This document shows, piece after piece, positions 24,007 to 35,182 of a stretch of DNA of 64,000 bases. The stretch comes from Nitrosomonadales bacterium (GTDB lineage: Bacteria; Pseudomonadota; Gammaproteobacteria; Burkholderiales; Gallionellaceae). Made by a program: the position numbers and the translations under genes. The stretch spans positions 1 through 64,000 of the forward strand of contig JACPYR010000066.1 in assembly GCA_016195965.1 (NCBI GenBank), written 5' to 3'. Every line of letters starts with the position of its first letter. Within the stretch, counting starts at the first letter, position 1. The notes below the pieces were generated by a model, which had not been told where the DNA came from, searched no databases, and saw only the letters and a program-made list of their open reading frames with translations.

Positions 24007-26067
24007 GTGCGCTTACTTTTCATCCTTCCGTTCCTGCTCGCCTGCATTCCCGGCCATGCGCAAACATTGCCGCATCATCAGTTGCGCGTCGCGCTGCATC
24101 CGGAACTGCATACCCTGAATGCTGAAGATCGCATAACGCTGGCAAGCGACTCGCCGCGCACCTGGGTTTTTTCTCTGCATCGCGATTTGAATCCGGTTTC
24201 GGCGGACGCGGATATCCATCCATTGCCCGAAACTCCGGAAAGCTGGCTGCGCCAATACCGCGTCACGCTGCCGCCCGGCAGCGACGGTTTCACGCTGACC
24301 TATGCCGGAACAATATTCCATCCGCCTCAACAGGATGCGCGCGAAGCGCGAATTTTCGAAAGCACCCCGGGCACGATCTCGGCTGAAGGCACCGTGCTGA
24401 GCGGTGACAGCGGTTGGTACCCGCGCTTTGGCGATGGCATGCTGACGTTCGGGCTCGACGTGACGGTGCCGAAAAATTGGCATGCCATCAGCCAGGGAGA
24501 GCGCATCGCCGCCGGCCAGAACCATATGGTCTGGCAAGAGCGCCAGCCGCAGGATGAGATATACCTGATCGCCGCGCCGTTCACCGAATATGTTCGCAAT
24601 GAAAATGGCAGCGCGTCACTGGTCTATTTGCGCCAGGACGACCCCGCTCTCGCGCAGCGCTATCTGGATGCCACGTCACGTTATCTCGCGATGTATCAGC
24701 GCTTGCTCGGCCCTTATCCTTACGCCAAGTTTGCGCTGGTGGAGAATTTCTGGGAAACGGGCTATGGCATGCCATCGTTCACGTTGCTGGGCAGCCAGGT
24801 AATACGCCTGCCATTCATCGCCGACTCGTCTTATCCGCACGAAATCCTGCATAACTGGTGGGGCAATGGCGTGTATGTGGATTACGCCAACGGCAACTGG
24901 GCGGAGGGCCTCACCGCCTATTTGTCCGACCACCTGATCCAGGAACAAAAGGGCAACGGTGCCGAATTCCGGCGCAGCACGTTGCAGAAATACGCCGACT
25001 TTGTTTCGGCCAGCCGCGATTTCCCGCTCGCACAATTCACTTCCCGCCACAGCGCACAGAGTGAAGCCGTGGGCTACGGCAAAGCAGTGATGCTGTTCCA
25101 CATGCTGCGCAGGCAACTGGGCGACGAGACTTTCATCCGCGCGCTGCAAAATTTTTATCGCGAATATCGCTTCAAGCGTGCCGGTTTCGCCAATCTGGAA
25201 CAGGCGTTTTCTCTGGCATCGGGAAAAAACCTCAAGCCATTTTTTGCGCAATGGGTGCAACAATCCGGAGCTCCGCAATTGCGCCTGGTTTCAGCCCGGG
25301 CGCATTACGACGAGAACCGACCCAACGGAGCTAGCTATGATCTCAGCGTCAAAATCGAGCAAACCCAGCCCGGCGCGCCCTATGCCCTCGGCTTGCCGAT
25401 CACAGTTACGCTGGCCGGTCAGGATGCCGCTTACTCCGTCGTGCTCGATATGAAAGACAAACAAACCGAGTTTCACCTGCCGCTCTCCGCGCAACCGCTG
25501 CGGGTAGACGTGGATCCGGAATTCGATTTGTTCCGCCGTCTGGACAGCGCCGAAATTCCCCCGGCGCTATCGCAGCTGTTCGGCGCAGAAAAGTTGCTGA
25601 TCGTGCTGCCGCGCAAAGCGCAGGAAACCCTGCGTGCGCAATATCTGGCCATCGCACAAGCCTGGCAAAAACTGCCGTCGCGGGTGACCCTCATCAAATG
25701 GGACGATGACATCGAACGCTTACCGAATGAAGGGGCCGTGTGGTTGTTTGGTGAAGAGAACCATTTTCGCGGTGAATTCCAGAACGCGCTGATACAAAGC
25801 GGGACGATGTTATCCGAAGGCGGGGTTTGGCTGGCAAAGGAATACGACCGCACCCGGCATGCGCTGGTGTTAACCGCACACATCGGGGCCACACCCGCCG
25901 CATGGCTGACTGCCCCCGACGCGGCAATGCTGCCGATACTCGCCAGGAAGCTGCCTCATTACGCCAAGTTCAGCTATGCCGCTTTCAGCGCACCTGAATT
26001 GACCAACCTGACCAAGGGCGTATGGCCGGTGGCACACTCGCCGCTGGCGCTGGCAGTCACGCAATAG
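24007..26067 (+). CDS. M1-family metallopeptidase, secreted
   Basis: This 686-residue protein starts at GTG with a signal peptide (LLFILPFLLACIPGHA). The zinc site is HEILHNWWGNGVYVDYANGN followed by WAEGLTAYLSDH, giving HEXXH plus the distal Glu. The upstream ENFWETGYGMPSFTLLG replaces the usual GxMEN substrate loop. The N-terminal beta domain fits the M1 layout. The C-terminal 200 residues (from about GAPQLRLVSARAHYD) are beta-rich and end in an unfamiliar region. It is probably an extracytoplasmic peptidase. No partner genes are obvious. Confidence 0.88.
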   Translation: MRLLFILPFLLACIPGHAQTLPHHQLRVALHPELHTLNAEDRITLASDSPRTWVFSLHRDLNPVSADADIHPLPETPESWLRQYRVTLPPGSDGFTLTYAGTIFHPPQQDAREARIFESTPGTISAEGTVLSGDSGWYPRFGDGMLTFGLDVTVPKNWHAISQGERIAAGQNHMVWQERQPQDEIYLIAAPFTEYVRNENGSASLVYLRQDDPALAQRYLDATSRYLAMYQRLLGPYPYAKFALVENFWETGYGMPSFTLLGSQVIRLPFIADSSYPHEILHNWWGNGVYVDYANGNWAEGLTAYLSDHLIQEQKGNGAEFRRSTLQKYADFVSASRDFPLAQFTSRHSAQSEAVGYGKAVMLFHMLRRQLGDETFIRALQNFYREYRFKRAGFANLEQAFSLASGKNLKPFFAQWVQQSGAPQLRLVSARAHYDENRPNGASYDLSVKIEQTQPGAPYALGLPITVTLAGQDAAYSVVLDMKDKQTEFHLPLSAQPLRVDVDPEFDLFRRLDSAEIPPALSQLFGAEKLLIVLPRKAQETLRAQYLAIAQAWQKLPSRVTLIKWDDDIERLPNEGAVWLFGEENHFRGEFQNALIQSGTMLSEGGVWLAKEYDRTRHALVLTAHIGATPAAWLTAPDAAMLPILARKLPHYAKFSYAAFSAPELTNLTKGVWPVAHSPLALAVTQ

Positions 26068-26141
26068 AACGGCGGCACGGTGGAAGCGCCGCGCGCAACA
26101 CTTGTGCCGCGCGTCAGTTTAGCGAAGTAGTCGGCAGGCGC

Positions 26142-27311
26142 TCAACGCAGCACCACTTCCAACTGCAGCTCTTGCCGGCTGTTGTCGGGACGTTTGCGTC
26201 GCACCGCCACTCGCATCCGCTCGCCCGGTTGTTTGTCGAACATGATGGCTTTCAACCCCGCCAAGTTTTCCACCTTGATCCCGTTGAGCGCAACGATGTA
26301 ATCCCCTATCTCGACACCGGCTGCCCGCGCTGAACTGTTCGCAGGGAATTCGCTGACATACACGTTGTCCTTGCCATCGATAATCGATATTCCCAGCATG
26401 CCGGCTTTCGGCAACTCCTTGCCACCCTCCGTCGCAAGCTGGTAGTCGGCCACCCCGGGATAAGCGCCGAAATCGTTTCCGTTGATCAGAACCGCACTGT
26501 GATTGCCGCCCAGCCGCCGGTTGACCCGCTCCGGAATGCCATCGCCGTACATGACATGCACCATTCCCGCCAATACCACCACACGCGCTTGCGGATGCGA
26601 CTTCAGGTAGCGTGCAGTGATGTCGGCCATCGATTCATCCCATAGCAGCACACCCTCGACAAAAGTCCCAAAGTCGTTGCTGGGCGGATGCGAATTAAAA
26701 ATCGTTTCCAGGCGCTGCAGATAATGCCTGCTGGCGGGCTGGATTTCATCGGGCGTTTGCGCAAGCTCGCCCGCATTCAGGCTTTTCATCCCGCCCTTGA
26801 AAACCTTGTTGTGTATTTCATCAGACACGTTCAACGCCAACACCGGTATATGTTTTTCCCGAGCAAAGGCAAAAATCGGTTGCAGCAAACGGTAATCCAG
26901 CTGCCAGCGTTGAAAATATTCCGTCTTCTTCAACATCTCCCGTTCGTCTATACGGCCTGCAATATAATCGTCCAAATACGCCTGAAAGGGTTGCTGAAAA
27001 TACTCTACGCCTATGGCCATATCCGGGTCGCTTGCGTATAGCTCTTGAATGATGCGCAATTGATTCTGGTGGTGTTCCAGGCGATCGTGAACTTCGCCGA
27101 TGAATATCGCGCGCTTGCCGTTGAGCTGCCCGATCAATTGTCGGCGCTGTAGCGCGCTGCCAAGCTCAATCGTCCCCGGCTCCCCGCCCGCGCCGGATTG
27201 CATCACGGGCAGAGCCGCATCCTGACCTTGGGCGCGAGATTCGATCAACCCGCACGCGCCGCAGCAAACCGCCAAAACCAGGATAGAAATACGTTTCGTT
27301 GTCATCGTCAT
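26142..27311 (-). CDS. ChaN-family lipoprotein with PDZ domain
   Basis: 389 residues. The start MTMTTKRISILVLAVCCGACG gives a signal peptide with a Cys-rich lipobox, so it is probably lipid-anchored. Residues 60-290 match the ChaN/DUF399 fold: GKRAIFIGEVHDRLEHHQNQ, GVEYFQQPFQAYLDDYIAG, LLWDESMADITARYL and VVVLAGMVHVMYGDG. These proteins are linked to heme or iron binding. Residues about 310-389 are a PDZ domain (GMLGISIIDGKDNVYVSEFP, SARAAGVEIGDYIVALNGIKV). It lies downstream of ppk1 and may be co-transcribed. The ATG at 27311 has AGGA upstream. Confidence 0.85.
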   Translation of the reverse strand: MTMTTKRISILVLAVCCGACGLIESRAQGQDAALPVMQSGAGGEPGTIELGSALQRRQLIGQLNGKRAIFIGEVHDRLEHHQNQLRIIQELYASDPDMAIGVEYFQQPFQAYLDDYIAGRIDEREMLKKTEYFQRWQLDYRLLQPIFAFAREKHIPVLALNVSDEIHNKVFKGGMKSLNAGELAQTPDEIQPASRHYLQRLETIFNSHPPSNDFGTFVEGVLLWDESMADITARYLKSHPQARVVVLAGMVHVMYGDGIPERVNRRLGGNHSAVLINGNDFGAYPGVADYQLATEGGKELPKAGMLGISIIDGKDNVYVSEFPANSSARAAGVEIGDYIVALNGIKVENLAGLKAIMFDKQPGERMRVAVRRKRPDNSRQELQLEVVLR

Positions 27312-27382
27312 TTTTCCTGCCCTGTCAACGCCCGCCGAATTCAACGGATTGCTCCGGCATAAAGCAAGTACTCGACCGTCAG

Positions 27383-29470
27383 TTACGCATCCACCTTGCT
27401 GGAAGCCTTGGTAAATTGCTTGAGCAATTCAAGTTGAGCGCATTTGCGCGTGGCATGGCGGGATTTTTTGTGCCGGTAATACCCCTCACTGTCCATCTCC
27501 CAGGCCTGGCAATTGTCTTGCAGATAAATTTTAAGCCCTTCGTCGATCACGCGTTTCTTGAGTTTTTTGTCCAGCACCGGAAAACAGACCTCGATGCGGC
27601 GGAAAAAGTTCCTGTCCATCCAGTCAGCGCTGGCCAGGTACACATCATGCTGCAAGTCATTGCGAAAATAGAAAATGCGGGTGTGCTCCAAAAATCGCCC
27701 GACCACCGAACGCACCCTGATGTTCTCCGACAACCCCGCCACGCCTGGACGCAGCGCGCATACGCCGCGCACGATCAAATCCACTTTCACTCCCGCTTGC
27801 GAAGCAAGGTATAACGCATTGATGGTTTCCGGCTCCAGCAGCGCATTCATCTTGGCGATGATGTGGCCACGCTTACCCGATTTGGCGAGGCTGGTTTCAT
27901 TCTGTATCGCGCGCAGCACTTGCGTATGCAGGGAGAAAGGCGATTGCCACAAATAATTCAACTCGCGCACCTTGCCCAGACTGGTGAGCTGGCTGAACAC
28001 CTCGTTCACATCGGCGCACATTTTTTCATCACAGGTGAACATGCCAAAATCGGTGTACAGGCGCGCGGTGCGCGGATGATAGTTGCCGGTACCGAGATGC
28101 ACATACCGGCGCAGCCTGCCTTCCTCGCGGCGCACCACCATCAACATCTTGGCGTGAGTCTTGTGCCCGACTACCCCATAGACCACATGCGCGCCGACTT
28201 CTTCCAGGCGGTTCGCCCAGTTGATATTCGCTTCTTCATCGAAGCGCGCCAGCAGCTCGACCACCACCGTCACTTCCTTGCCATATTTGGCTGCGGCGAT
28301 CAGCGCCTCCATCAGCGCGGAATCGGCGCCCGTCCGATAAACAGTCTGCTTGATCGCGACCACATGCGGATCGACAGCCGCCTGCTGTATGAAGTCGATC
28401 ACCGGCTTGAAGGACTGATAAGGATGATGCAACAGCACATCGCCACTGCGCATCAACCTGAACATGTTTGAGCCTTTTTTCTGCAACACGCCGGGCACAT
28501 GCGGCACGAAAACAGGAAATTTCAAGTTGTCGCGCGCCACCATGTCCGGAATGCGCATCAGCCGCACCAAATTGACCGGGCCTTGTACGCGATACAGGTC
28601 TTCCGCGGTCAGCTTGAATTCCCTGAGCAACAATTCCACAATTTGATCCGAACAGTTTTCGGCAACCTCAAGCCGCACCGCATCGCCGAAATGGCGCTGC
28701 GGCAATTCGCCCTGCAGGCTGAGGCGCAGATTTTTCACTTCCTCCTCGTCCACAAACAAGTCGCTGTTTCTCGTCACGCGGAACTGGTAGCAGCCCAGCA
28801 CCTCCATGCCGCTGAACAGCTCGCCCACATGCGCGTGCAAGATAGAAGACAGGAAGACAAAGCCGTATTCACAACCGCTGATTTCGGGCGGCATCAGGAT
28901 AGTGCGCGGCACGACGCGCGGTGCCTGCACGATCGCGCGGGTCGAATTGCGGCCAAATGCATCCTTGCCCTGCAATTCCACCGCGAAGTTCAGGCTCTTG
29001 TTGATCACGCGCGGAAACGGATGCGCCGGATCGAGACCGACCGGGGTCAGCACCGGCATCACTTCGCGGAAGAAAAAATCCTTGACCCAGGCACGCTGCG
29101 CTTCATTCCAATCCGGGCGGCGCATAAATTGGATTCCTTGCCCCGCCAAAGAGGGAACGATATCCGCGTTGAACAATTGATATTGCCGTTCGATCAATTG
29201 GTGCGCCTGCTCGCGTACCAGTTTGAACGTTTGCCTGGGGGTCATACCATCCGCACCGGTCGTGATGCCTCCCAGTTTGATTTGCTCCTTGAGTCCGGCT
29301 ACGCGTATCTCGAAAAATTCATCGAGGTTGCTGCTGACGATGCATAGATACTTCAGCCTTTCCAGCAATGGAATGGTTGCATCTTCGGCCTGAGCCAGTA
29401 CGCGGCGATTGAACTCCAGCTGGCCGAGTTCACGATTCAGAAAGTTTTGCGGGGGAAATTTTTTGGCCAA
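27383..29470 (-). CDS. ppk1: Polyphosphate kinase 1
   Basis: 695 residues. N-domain NRELGQLEFNRRVLAQAED and SNLDEFFEIRVAGLKEQI, the ATP-binding core, and catalytic HPYQSFKPVIDFIQQAA lead to the phosphohistidine region MVVRREEGRLRRYVHLGTGNYHP. The C-terminal DWMDRNFFRRIEVCFPV is also conserved. It synthesises polyphosphate from ATP. The only plausible start is TTG at 29470, 13 bases after the yggX stop, because an in-frame TAA lies just upstream and no ATG precedes the conserved region. Rare initiation may keep expression modest. Confidence 0.95.
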   Translation of the reverse strand: MAKKFPPQNFLNRELGQLEFNRRVLAQAEDATIPLLERLKYLCIVSSNLDEFFEIRVAGLKEQIKLGGITTGADGMTPRQTFKLVREQAHQLIERQYQLFNADIVPSLAGQGIQFMRRPDWNEAQRAWVKDFFFREVMPVLTPVGLDPAHPFPRVINKSLNFAVELQGKDAFGRNSTRAIVQAPRVVPRTILMPPEISGCEYGFVFLSSILHAHVGELFSGMEVLGCYQFRVTRNSDLFVDEEEVKNLRLSLQGELPQRHFGDAVRLEVAENCSDQIVELLLREFKLTAEDLYRVQGPVNLVRLMRIPDMVARDNLKFPVFVPHVPGVLQKKGSNMFRLMRSGDVLLHHPYQSFKPVIDFIQQAAVDPHVVAIKQTVYRTGADSALMEALIAAAKYGKEVTVVVELLARFDEEANINWANRLEEVGAHVVYGVVGHKTHAKMLMVVRREEGRLRRYVHLGTGNYHPRTARLYTDFGMFTCDEKMCADVNEVFSQLTSLGKVRELNYLWQSPFSLHTQVLRAIQNETSLAKSGKRGHIIAKMNALLEPETINALYLASQAGVKVDLIVRGVCALRPGVAGLSENIRVRSVVGRFLEHTRIFYFRNDLQHDVYLASADWMDRNFFRRIEVCFPVLDKKLKKRVIDEGLKIYLQDNCQAWEMDSEGYYRHKKSRHATRKCAQLELLKQFTKASSKVDA

Positions 29471-29482
29471 TTTCTGACTTTC

Positions 29483-29755
29483 TTAATTCTTGGGCGGCAC
29501 ATATCCTTCAGGCATTTTTACCCCCTCGCCAAAAAAATATTGCTCCATCAACGTGGCGAGAAATTTCCTGGCCGCAGCATCGGCCAGGTTGAGGCGGTTT
29601 TCATTCACCTGCATGGTCTGGAATTTCAACCAGCCTTGCCAGGCTTCCTTGGATACGTTTTCAAATATGCGCTGACCCAGCGCGCCGGGATAGGGAGGCC
29701 GATCCAGCCCTTCGGCCTGTCGTCCCAGTTTTACGCATTTAACCATTCTAGCCAT
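29483..29755 (-). CDS. yggX: Fe(2+)-trafficking / oxidative damage protection protein
   Basis: The 90-residue product is a full-length Ygg[25 protein letters not shown] with its single conserved Cys, [19 protein letters not shown], then [16 protein letters not shown] and the MPEGYVPP end. These proteins protect Fe-S clusters and are implicated in iron handling. GGGAG lies six bases before the ATG. It is upstream of ppk1 and probably in the same transcript. Confidence 0.95.
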   Translation of the reverse strand: MARMVKCVKLGRQAEGLDRPPYPGALGQRIFENVSKEAWQGWLKFQTMQVNENRLNLADAAARKFLATLMEQYFFGEGVKMPEGYVPPKN

Positions 29756-29804
29756 ACTTAACTCCCGTTACCGACAGTAACTTTGCAATGAAAATGATGT
29801 GGCG

Positions 29805-30632
29805 CTAGGTGATCGACCAGCTGACCAATCCGCTGTAATACGTGCCCAGCACGACCAGTCCGAAGACGATGCGATACCAGGCGAACACGGTAAAGTCGTG
29901 GCTGCTGATATAGCGCAACAGCCAGCGCACGCACAGGAAGGCCGAGATGAACGAGGCGATAAAACCTACCGACCACATGCCCAGATCATCGATGGAAAGC
30001 AGTGCACGTTCCTTGTACAACTCATAAACTGTTGCGGCGATCAACGTCGGCATCGCGAGAAAGAAGGTAAATTCCGTCGCGGCGCGGCGCGACAGCCCGA
30101 AGAACAGACCTCCGATGATGGTCGCGCCGGAACGCGAGGTGCCGGGAATCAAAGCCAGCGCCTGCGCGAATCCCACCTTCAGCGCATCCTTCCAGCTCAG
30201 ATCGTCGGCTGTTTGCACATTCACGGTGTGCTTGCGTTTCTCGGCCCACAGAATAAACAGCGCACCGACAATGGAAGTCGTTGCCACGGTGATCGGGTTG
30301 AATAGCGCCGCCTTGATGTGCTTGCCGAAAACCAGGCCGATCAGCGCAAGCGGCAAAAAGGCGATCGCCACGTTGAACACGAAGCGCCGTGCCGCTTCCT
30401 GTTTCTGCAGCAGCCCGCCGATAACGGCGCCCAGCTTCGCGCGGTACTCCCACATCACCGCCAGGATCGCCGCCGACTGAATCACGATCTCGAACAGCTT
30501 GCCGCGCTCGTCATTGAAATCGAGCAGGCTGCCCGCAACGATCAGATGTCCGGTAGATGAAATCGGCAGAAATTCGGTAAGCCCTTCGACCACGCCCAGT
30601 ATGGCGGCTTTCAACAGCAGTATTGTGTCCAT
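29805..30632 (-). CDS. uppP: Undecaprenyl-diphosphatase
   Basis: This 275-residue polytopic protein has the two catalytic loops of UppP/Bac[20 protein letters not shown] and [16 protein letters not shown]. It recycles undecaprenyl pyrophosphate to the monophosphate carrier used for peptidoglycan and for the glycans of the EPS locus. The ATG at 30632 ([13 protein letters not shown]) aligns with family N-termini; an ATG at 30653 is also in frame. Confidence 0.94.
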   Translation of the reverse strand: MDTILLLKAAILGVVEGLTEFLPISSTGHLIVAGSLLDFNDERGKLFEIVIQSAAILAVMWEYRAKLGAVIGGLLQKQEAARRFVFNVAIAFLPLALIGLVFGKHIKAALFNPITVATTSIVGALFILWAEKRKHTVNVQTADDLSWKDALKVGFAQALALIPGTSRSGATIIGGLFFGLSRRAATEFTFFLAMPTLIAATVYELYKERALLSIDDLGMWSVGFIASFISAFLCVRWLLRYISSHDFTVFAWYRIVFGLVVLGTYYSGLVSWSIT

Positions 30633-30673
30633 AATTTGATGCCCGTCATCCATCGGCGCTACCTCCCCCTGCG

Positions 30674-30709
30674 CGTGGTTGTTGCCGCTTTAGCGGCTAT
30701 ACAACCACG
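30674..30709. repeat. Perfect hairpin upstream of uppP
   Basis: A 9-bp stem (cgtggttgt / acaaccacg) encloses a second 6-bp stem (gccgct / agcggc). It lies in the uppP leader. No T-run is present on either side, so a structured repeat or leader element is more likely than a terminator. Confidence 0.55.
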
Positions 30710-30740
30710 GCCTACCCTTTACGGGCAAGCAGGGACTGAG

Positions 30741-30768
30741 CCGGGGGAGAGGATAGAATCTCCCCCGG
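30741..30768. repeat. GC-rich hairpin between the DUF1289 gene and uppP
   Basis: A 10-bp perfect stem (ccgggggaga / tctcccccgg) with an 8-base loop lies about 58 bases downstream of the DUF1289 gene. It could limit read-through, but no T-run follows. The C-run/G-run composition resembles the repeat family seen in polA and upstream of hemE. Confidence 0.5.
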
Positions 30769-30825
30769 CAGTTGGAGTCTGTTAATTGAAAGACGCGGAT
30801 TATACCCGACCAGGATAGATAACTT

Positions 30826-31011
30826 CTACCGCTCCTGCGCAATGCGGCGATTCACCGCCCGCCGCTCCTCGTCGCTCATCTCCGGCCAGCGGGTGATTTC
30901 GTCGAACGTGCGCCGGCAACTGCGGCATACGTCGTCGCCCAGCGCCGTGGTGCAATGCCCAACACAGGGGCATTCGGCACTGGCTTCATCGGTATTGAAA
31001 TGCATATCCAT
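30826..31011 (-). CDS. DUF1289 family protein
   Basis: This 61-residue protein has four conserved Cys (CPCVGHC and CRSCRRTFDEITRWPEMSD), the DUF1289 signature, which probably forms a small metal-binding knuckle. The family is of unknown function and often occurs as a stand-alone small gene. The length is typical. ATGs at 31011 and 31005 are both possible. Confidence 0.88.
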   Translation of the reverse strand: MDMHFNTDEASAECPCVGHCTTALGDDVCRSCRRTFDEITRWPEMSDEERRAVNRRIAQER

Positions 31012-31149
31012 AATGCATTATAGCGACGGCCTGATTGCTCCAGACTGCTCAGCTGTAGCAGCGCCTGCTCGCGCGATACTCTGCACACAACGCGCTTGCC
31101 ATCAGACTGCCGGAAAGGGTTGTTTGCTGTCAAATTTATAGGCTTTTGT

Positions 31150-31208
31150 GTAAGAGAACGGGCCCTGCCCGCGATTACCTCTTGTTCGCGGGCAGGGCCT
31201 GTTCTTAC
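31150..31208 (-). terminator. Long hairpin downstream of thiC
   Basis: Arms of about 24 bases (gtaagagaacgggccctg... and its near-complement ending gttcttac) with an 11-base loop begin 11 bases after the thiC stop. The stem is unusually long for an intrinsic terminator, and no strong T-run follows on the minus strand. It probably marks the 3' end of the thiC mRNA, or is a repeat element serving as one. Confidence 0.6.
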
Positions 31209-31218
31209 ATTATCCCAA

Positions 31219-33212
<1,994 letters not shown>

Positions 33213-33529
33213 GGCGCAAGGTATAGCAAAGACCGAGTAAAAGCAAGGGGCAACTCGCCCGCGCAAGCCACTCTTCGCCCTCAGACTGCGCTCAGGACGA
33301 GCCTTTCACGGCGGCTGCAAGATAAATTCGCCACTCCACAATTCCGTTTGATCTATCACGTCACGACACCAAACGGCTGCTGACTATTCTGTCGGTGGCA
33401 ACAAGGGACGACGTGCATGAAGAGTTGCGGATGGGGTTGGGGGCGCAGGATATGCAAGGTTGACCATCCTTTGCCTCCCAAGATGGATGAGGATTGCCCT
33501 CCCGCAAAATTAGATTTAATGTGGCCGCC
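33213..33529. other. Gap between thiC leader and antitoxin gene
   Basis: About 315 bases. The thiC promoter should lie at about 33215-33260. The rest shows no gene with family features; a 135-codon minus-strand frame across 33361-33768 is a shadow of the antitoxin gene and its leader. Nothing else is recognised. Confidence 0.55.
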
Positions 33530-33745
33530 ATGAACACACAGCTATCACCGATTAAATCCGAGTTTGCCACGACCGAAGAGGCCGAGGCATACGACCGCTG
33601 GTTCCGCGCCAAGGTGCAGGAATCGCTGGATGATGACAGTCCCTTGATCCCGCAAGACCAGGTCATGGCGGAAATGCAGAAGCTCTTGGACGAAAAGCAC
33701 CGGGAACATGCTGCCACATACTGTGGCGAAATAAGGCTCGCCTGA
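33530..33745 (+). CDS. Antitoxin / stability-determinant-like protein
   Basis: This 71-residue acidic protein reads MNTQLSPIKSEFATTEEAEAYDRWFRAKVQESLDDD, then PLIPQDQVMAEMQKLLDEKHREH. It resembles the RelB/stability-determinant antitoxins encoded with ParE-like toxins. The C-terminal codons (AATYCGEIRLA) run into the start of the broken parE frame, so the original end was probably earlier. The start at 33530 is preferred to upstream codons on family grounds. Its toxin is a pseudogene. Confidence 0.75.
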   Translation: MNTQLSPIKSEFATTEEAEAYDRWFRAKVQESLDDDSPLIPQDQVMAEMQKLLDEKHREHAATYCGEIRLA

Positions 33746-33977
33746 GCCTGTCCCAGATCAACAGCCACATCGCAACCCGGCAGCAGCCCAGCGGCTCAAG
33801 AATGACATTGAACAAGCGGTGTCCAATTTACCGCAACGCCCTAACCTATACCGCCCCGGCCTAGTTGCCTGAACCCGCGAGATTGTCGTACATCCGAATT
33901 ATGTGGTGGTGTACCGGGTTACCTCTTCATGCATCGAAGTAATTATCGTGTTGCATTCCCGGCAGCAATATCCCTGA
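33708..33977 (+). pseudogene. ParE/RelE-like toxin, frameshifted and with an in-frame stop
   Basis: Starting at the ATG overlapping the antitoxin end (MLPHTV), the frame stops at once. Another frame reads NPAAAQRLKNDIEQAV and NLPQRPNLYRPGLVA, then meets TGA. After it, TREIVVHPNYVVVYRV and IEVIIVLHSRQQYP follow. These are the conserved ParE segments (LYRPG...GTREIVVHPNYVVVYRV). The TGA stands where the family has a Gly codon (GGA to TGA). At least one frameshift plus one nonsense change inactivate it. Confidence 0.85.
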
Positions 33978-33992
33978 AAACAAGGGAGCGAT

Positions 33993-34189
33993 ATGCGTAC
34001 CATCTATTTCGACGAAGACGACATTCTCGTCATACGCCTTTCAGACAAACTGTAGTTCGCGAGGTATCGCAAAACCGGAACACCCACATCAGCTACGCCG
34101 AGGTCGGCCGCGCGGCGGAAGTGGTGCTGCTGGAGGCTCGCGCCAACGGGGCTTATCCGCTGGAAGTGCGGTATGCGCGGACGGATTAA
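33993..34189 (+). pseudogene. DUF2283-family gene, frameshifted
   Basis: ATG at 33993 gives MRTIYFDEDDILVIRLSDKL then TAG. One base earlier or later in phase the family pattern resumes as VVREVSQNRNTHISYAEVGR and AAEVVLLEARANGAYPLEV. A single-base deletion in AAAC(C)TGTAGTT explains it (DKP-VVREV). DUF2283 proteins are small and often occur near TA genes. The downstream end ARTD is ordinary. Confidence 0.75.
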
Positions 34190-34508
34190 ACTTCGCCGGG
34201 GGTTGCCCGGCAGCAAGTTACTTTTCTTGTCTTGCCAAGAAAAGTAACCAAAAGAAATCGCCCCCGGTTTGCCGCCGCTGCGCGGTGCCCTGCGTTGCTC
34301 GACTGGTCAGGCTTCCTCATAAACTCGCACGATCCGCTACGCGGCCACGTGCTCAAACATATTCGTCAGAATTCCCTGACCAGCCTGCGCTACTCGGCGG
34401 CGCACAGGGAACAGTAAAAGCGCAATGCTACAAAGCTAGACCCGACCTTACGTTTCTCGCGTTTCCTACGCTTCTCGTTTCACGGACCCTACGTTTCACG
34501 CCCGACAC
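34190..34508. other. Intergenic region with a repeated-type hairpin
   Basis: There is no convincing gene. At 34217-34248 is a perfect 13-bp stem (gttacttttcttg / caagaaaagtaac) with a six-base loop, then caaaagaaatcgccccc. This resembles a widespread proteobacterial intergenic repeat, which I recall from other genomes. Small plus-strand frames beyond it (for example 34285-34674) have the biased look of such repeats and are not called. Confidence 0.6.
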
Positions 34509-35147
34509 CTACCTGCCTCCCACAAGCGCAAGAAGTTTTGAAACCGTTGGCGTGAACGAATATGTGTTACCGAATACGTTATCATCTAATTCGAGCAAGC
34601 CAAGAGAAATCAAGCCTGACACCAACATCACGCTGTCTGGTGTCTTTTGCAAGATCACCATATCTTTTGAATAACTTGCCGTCTCGGCTTTGCCTCCAAT
34701 TGACACTACCACCCCCCGGTATTGAAAGCTGCTCACCAGCAGTCGAATTTCATCCGCTGAAATATCACGAATGACTCTTGATATGACACTTGCTTCCTTA
34801 TGTGTCATGCCCGGAGTACTTACACACGCCAGAACAGCGCTTCTCAGGTAGGCTAGCTTTTCCTCTTCCAAGGTTTGCAAGATCGTTAAGATTGTTTCAT
34901 TTATAAACTTAAATTGAGCATCCGTAAGGTTCTCAATTCTTGCACCAAGCGCTGTCAGATCAGCCTCGATCATGCTTATCGATTTGCCAATTCTTTCTTG
35001 ATACCGGCCAAAAGCAAGGGTGTCACCCAGAAGCGGAATAAATATTGCTACAAGGGTAGCTGGTGGCGCAGTAGCTGCCAGCCATGTAGCCCCTGCCTTG
35101 GTCGCTAGACTTCCCGCAATTCTTTCAACAACAGAAGGCTTTTCCAT
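34509..35147 (-). CDS. Hypothetical protein with one or two membrane segments and probable C-terminal winged helix
   Basis: A 212-residue protein of no recognised family. The start at ATG 35147 (MEKPSVVERIAGSLATKAG) has GGAG about nine bases before it. Residues 18-45 are hydrophobic (TWLAATAPPATLVAIFIPLLG), followed by a helical segment SISMIEADLTALGARIENLTD. The C-terminal 60 residues (YSKDMVILQKTPDSVMLV, SGLISLGLLELDD) suggest a winged-helix-like fold. Codon use is AT-richer than in the neighbours polA and thiC, and it sits beside decayed TA genes, consistent with acquired DNA. Confidence 0.7.
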   Translation of the reverse strand: MEKPSVVERIAGSLATKAGATWLAATAPPATLVAIFIPLLGDTLAFGRYQERIGKSISMIEADLTALGARIENLTDAQFKFINETILTILQTLEEEKLAYLRSAVLACVSTPGMTHKEASVISRVIRDISADEIRLLVSSFQYRGVVVSIGGKAETASYSKDMVILQKTPDSVMLVSGLISLGLLELDDNVFGNTYSFTPTVSKLLALVGGR

Positions 35148-35182
35148 CAATTACTCCTTACAGAAGACATTCATCAAACTGT

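Noticed and set aside
23772-24047. 91-codon minus-strand frame between FTR1 and the M1 peptidase gene
   Set aside because: No ribosome binding site, no family features, and it overlaps the peptidase start.
34217-34248. Perfect 13-bp hairpin as an intrinsic terminator
   Set aside because: No T-run follows on either strand; it looks more like a dispersed intergenic repeat.
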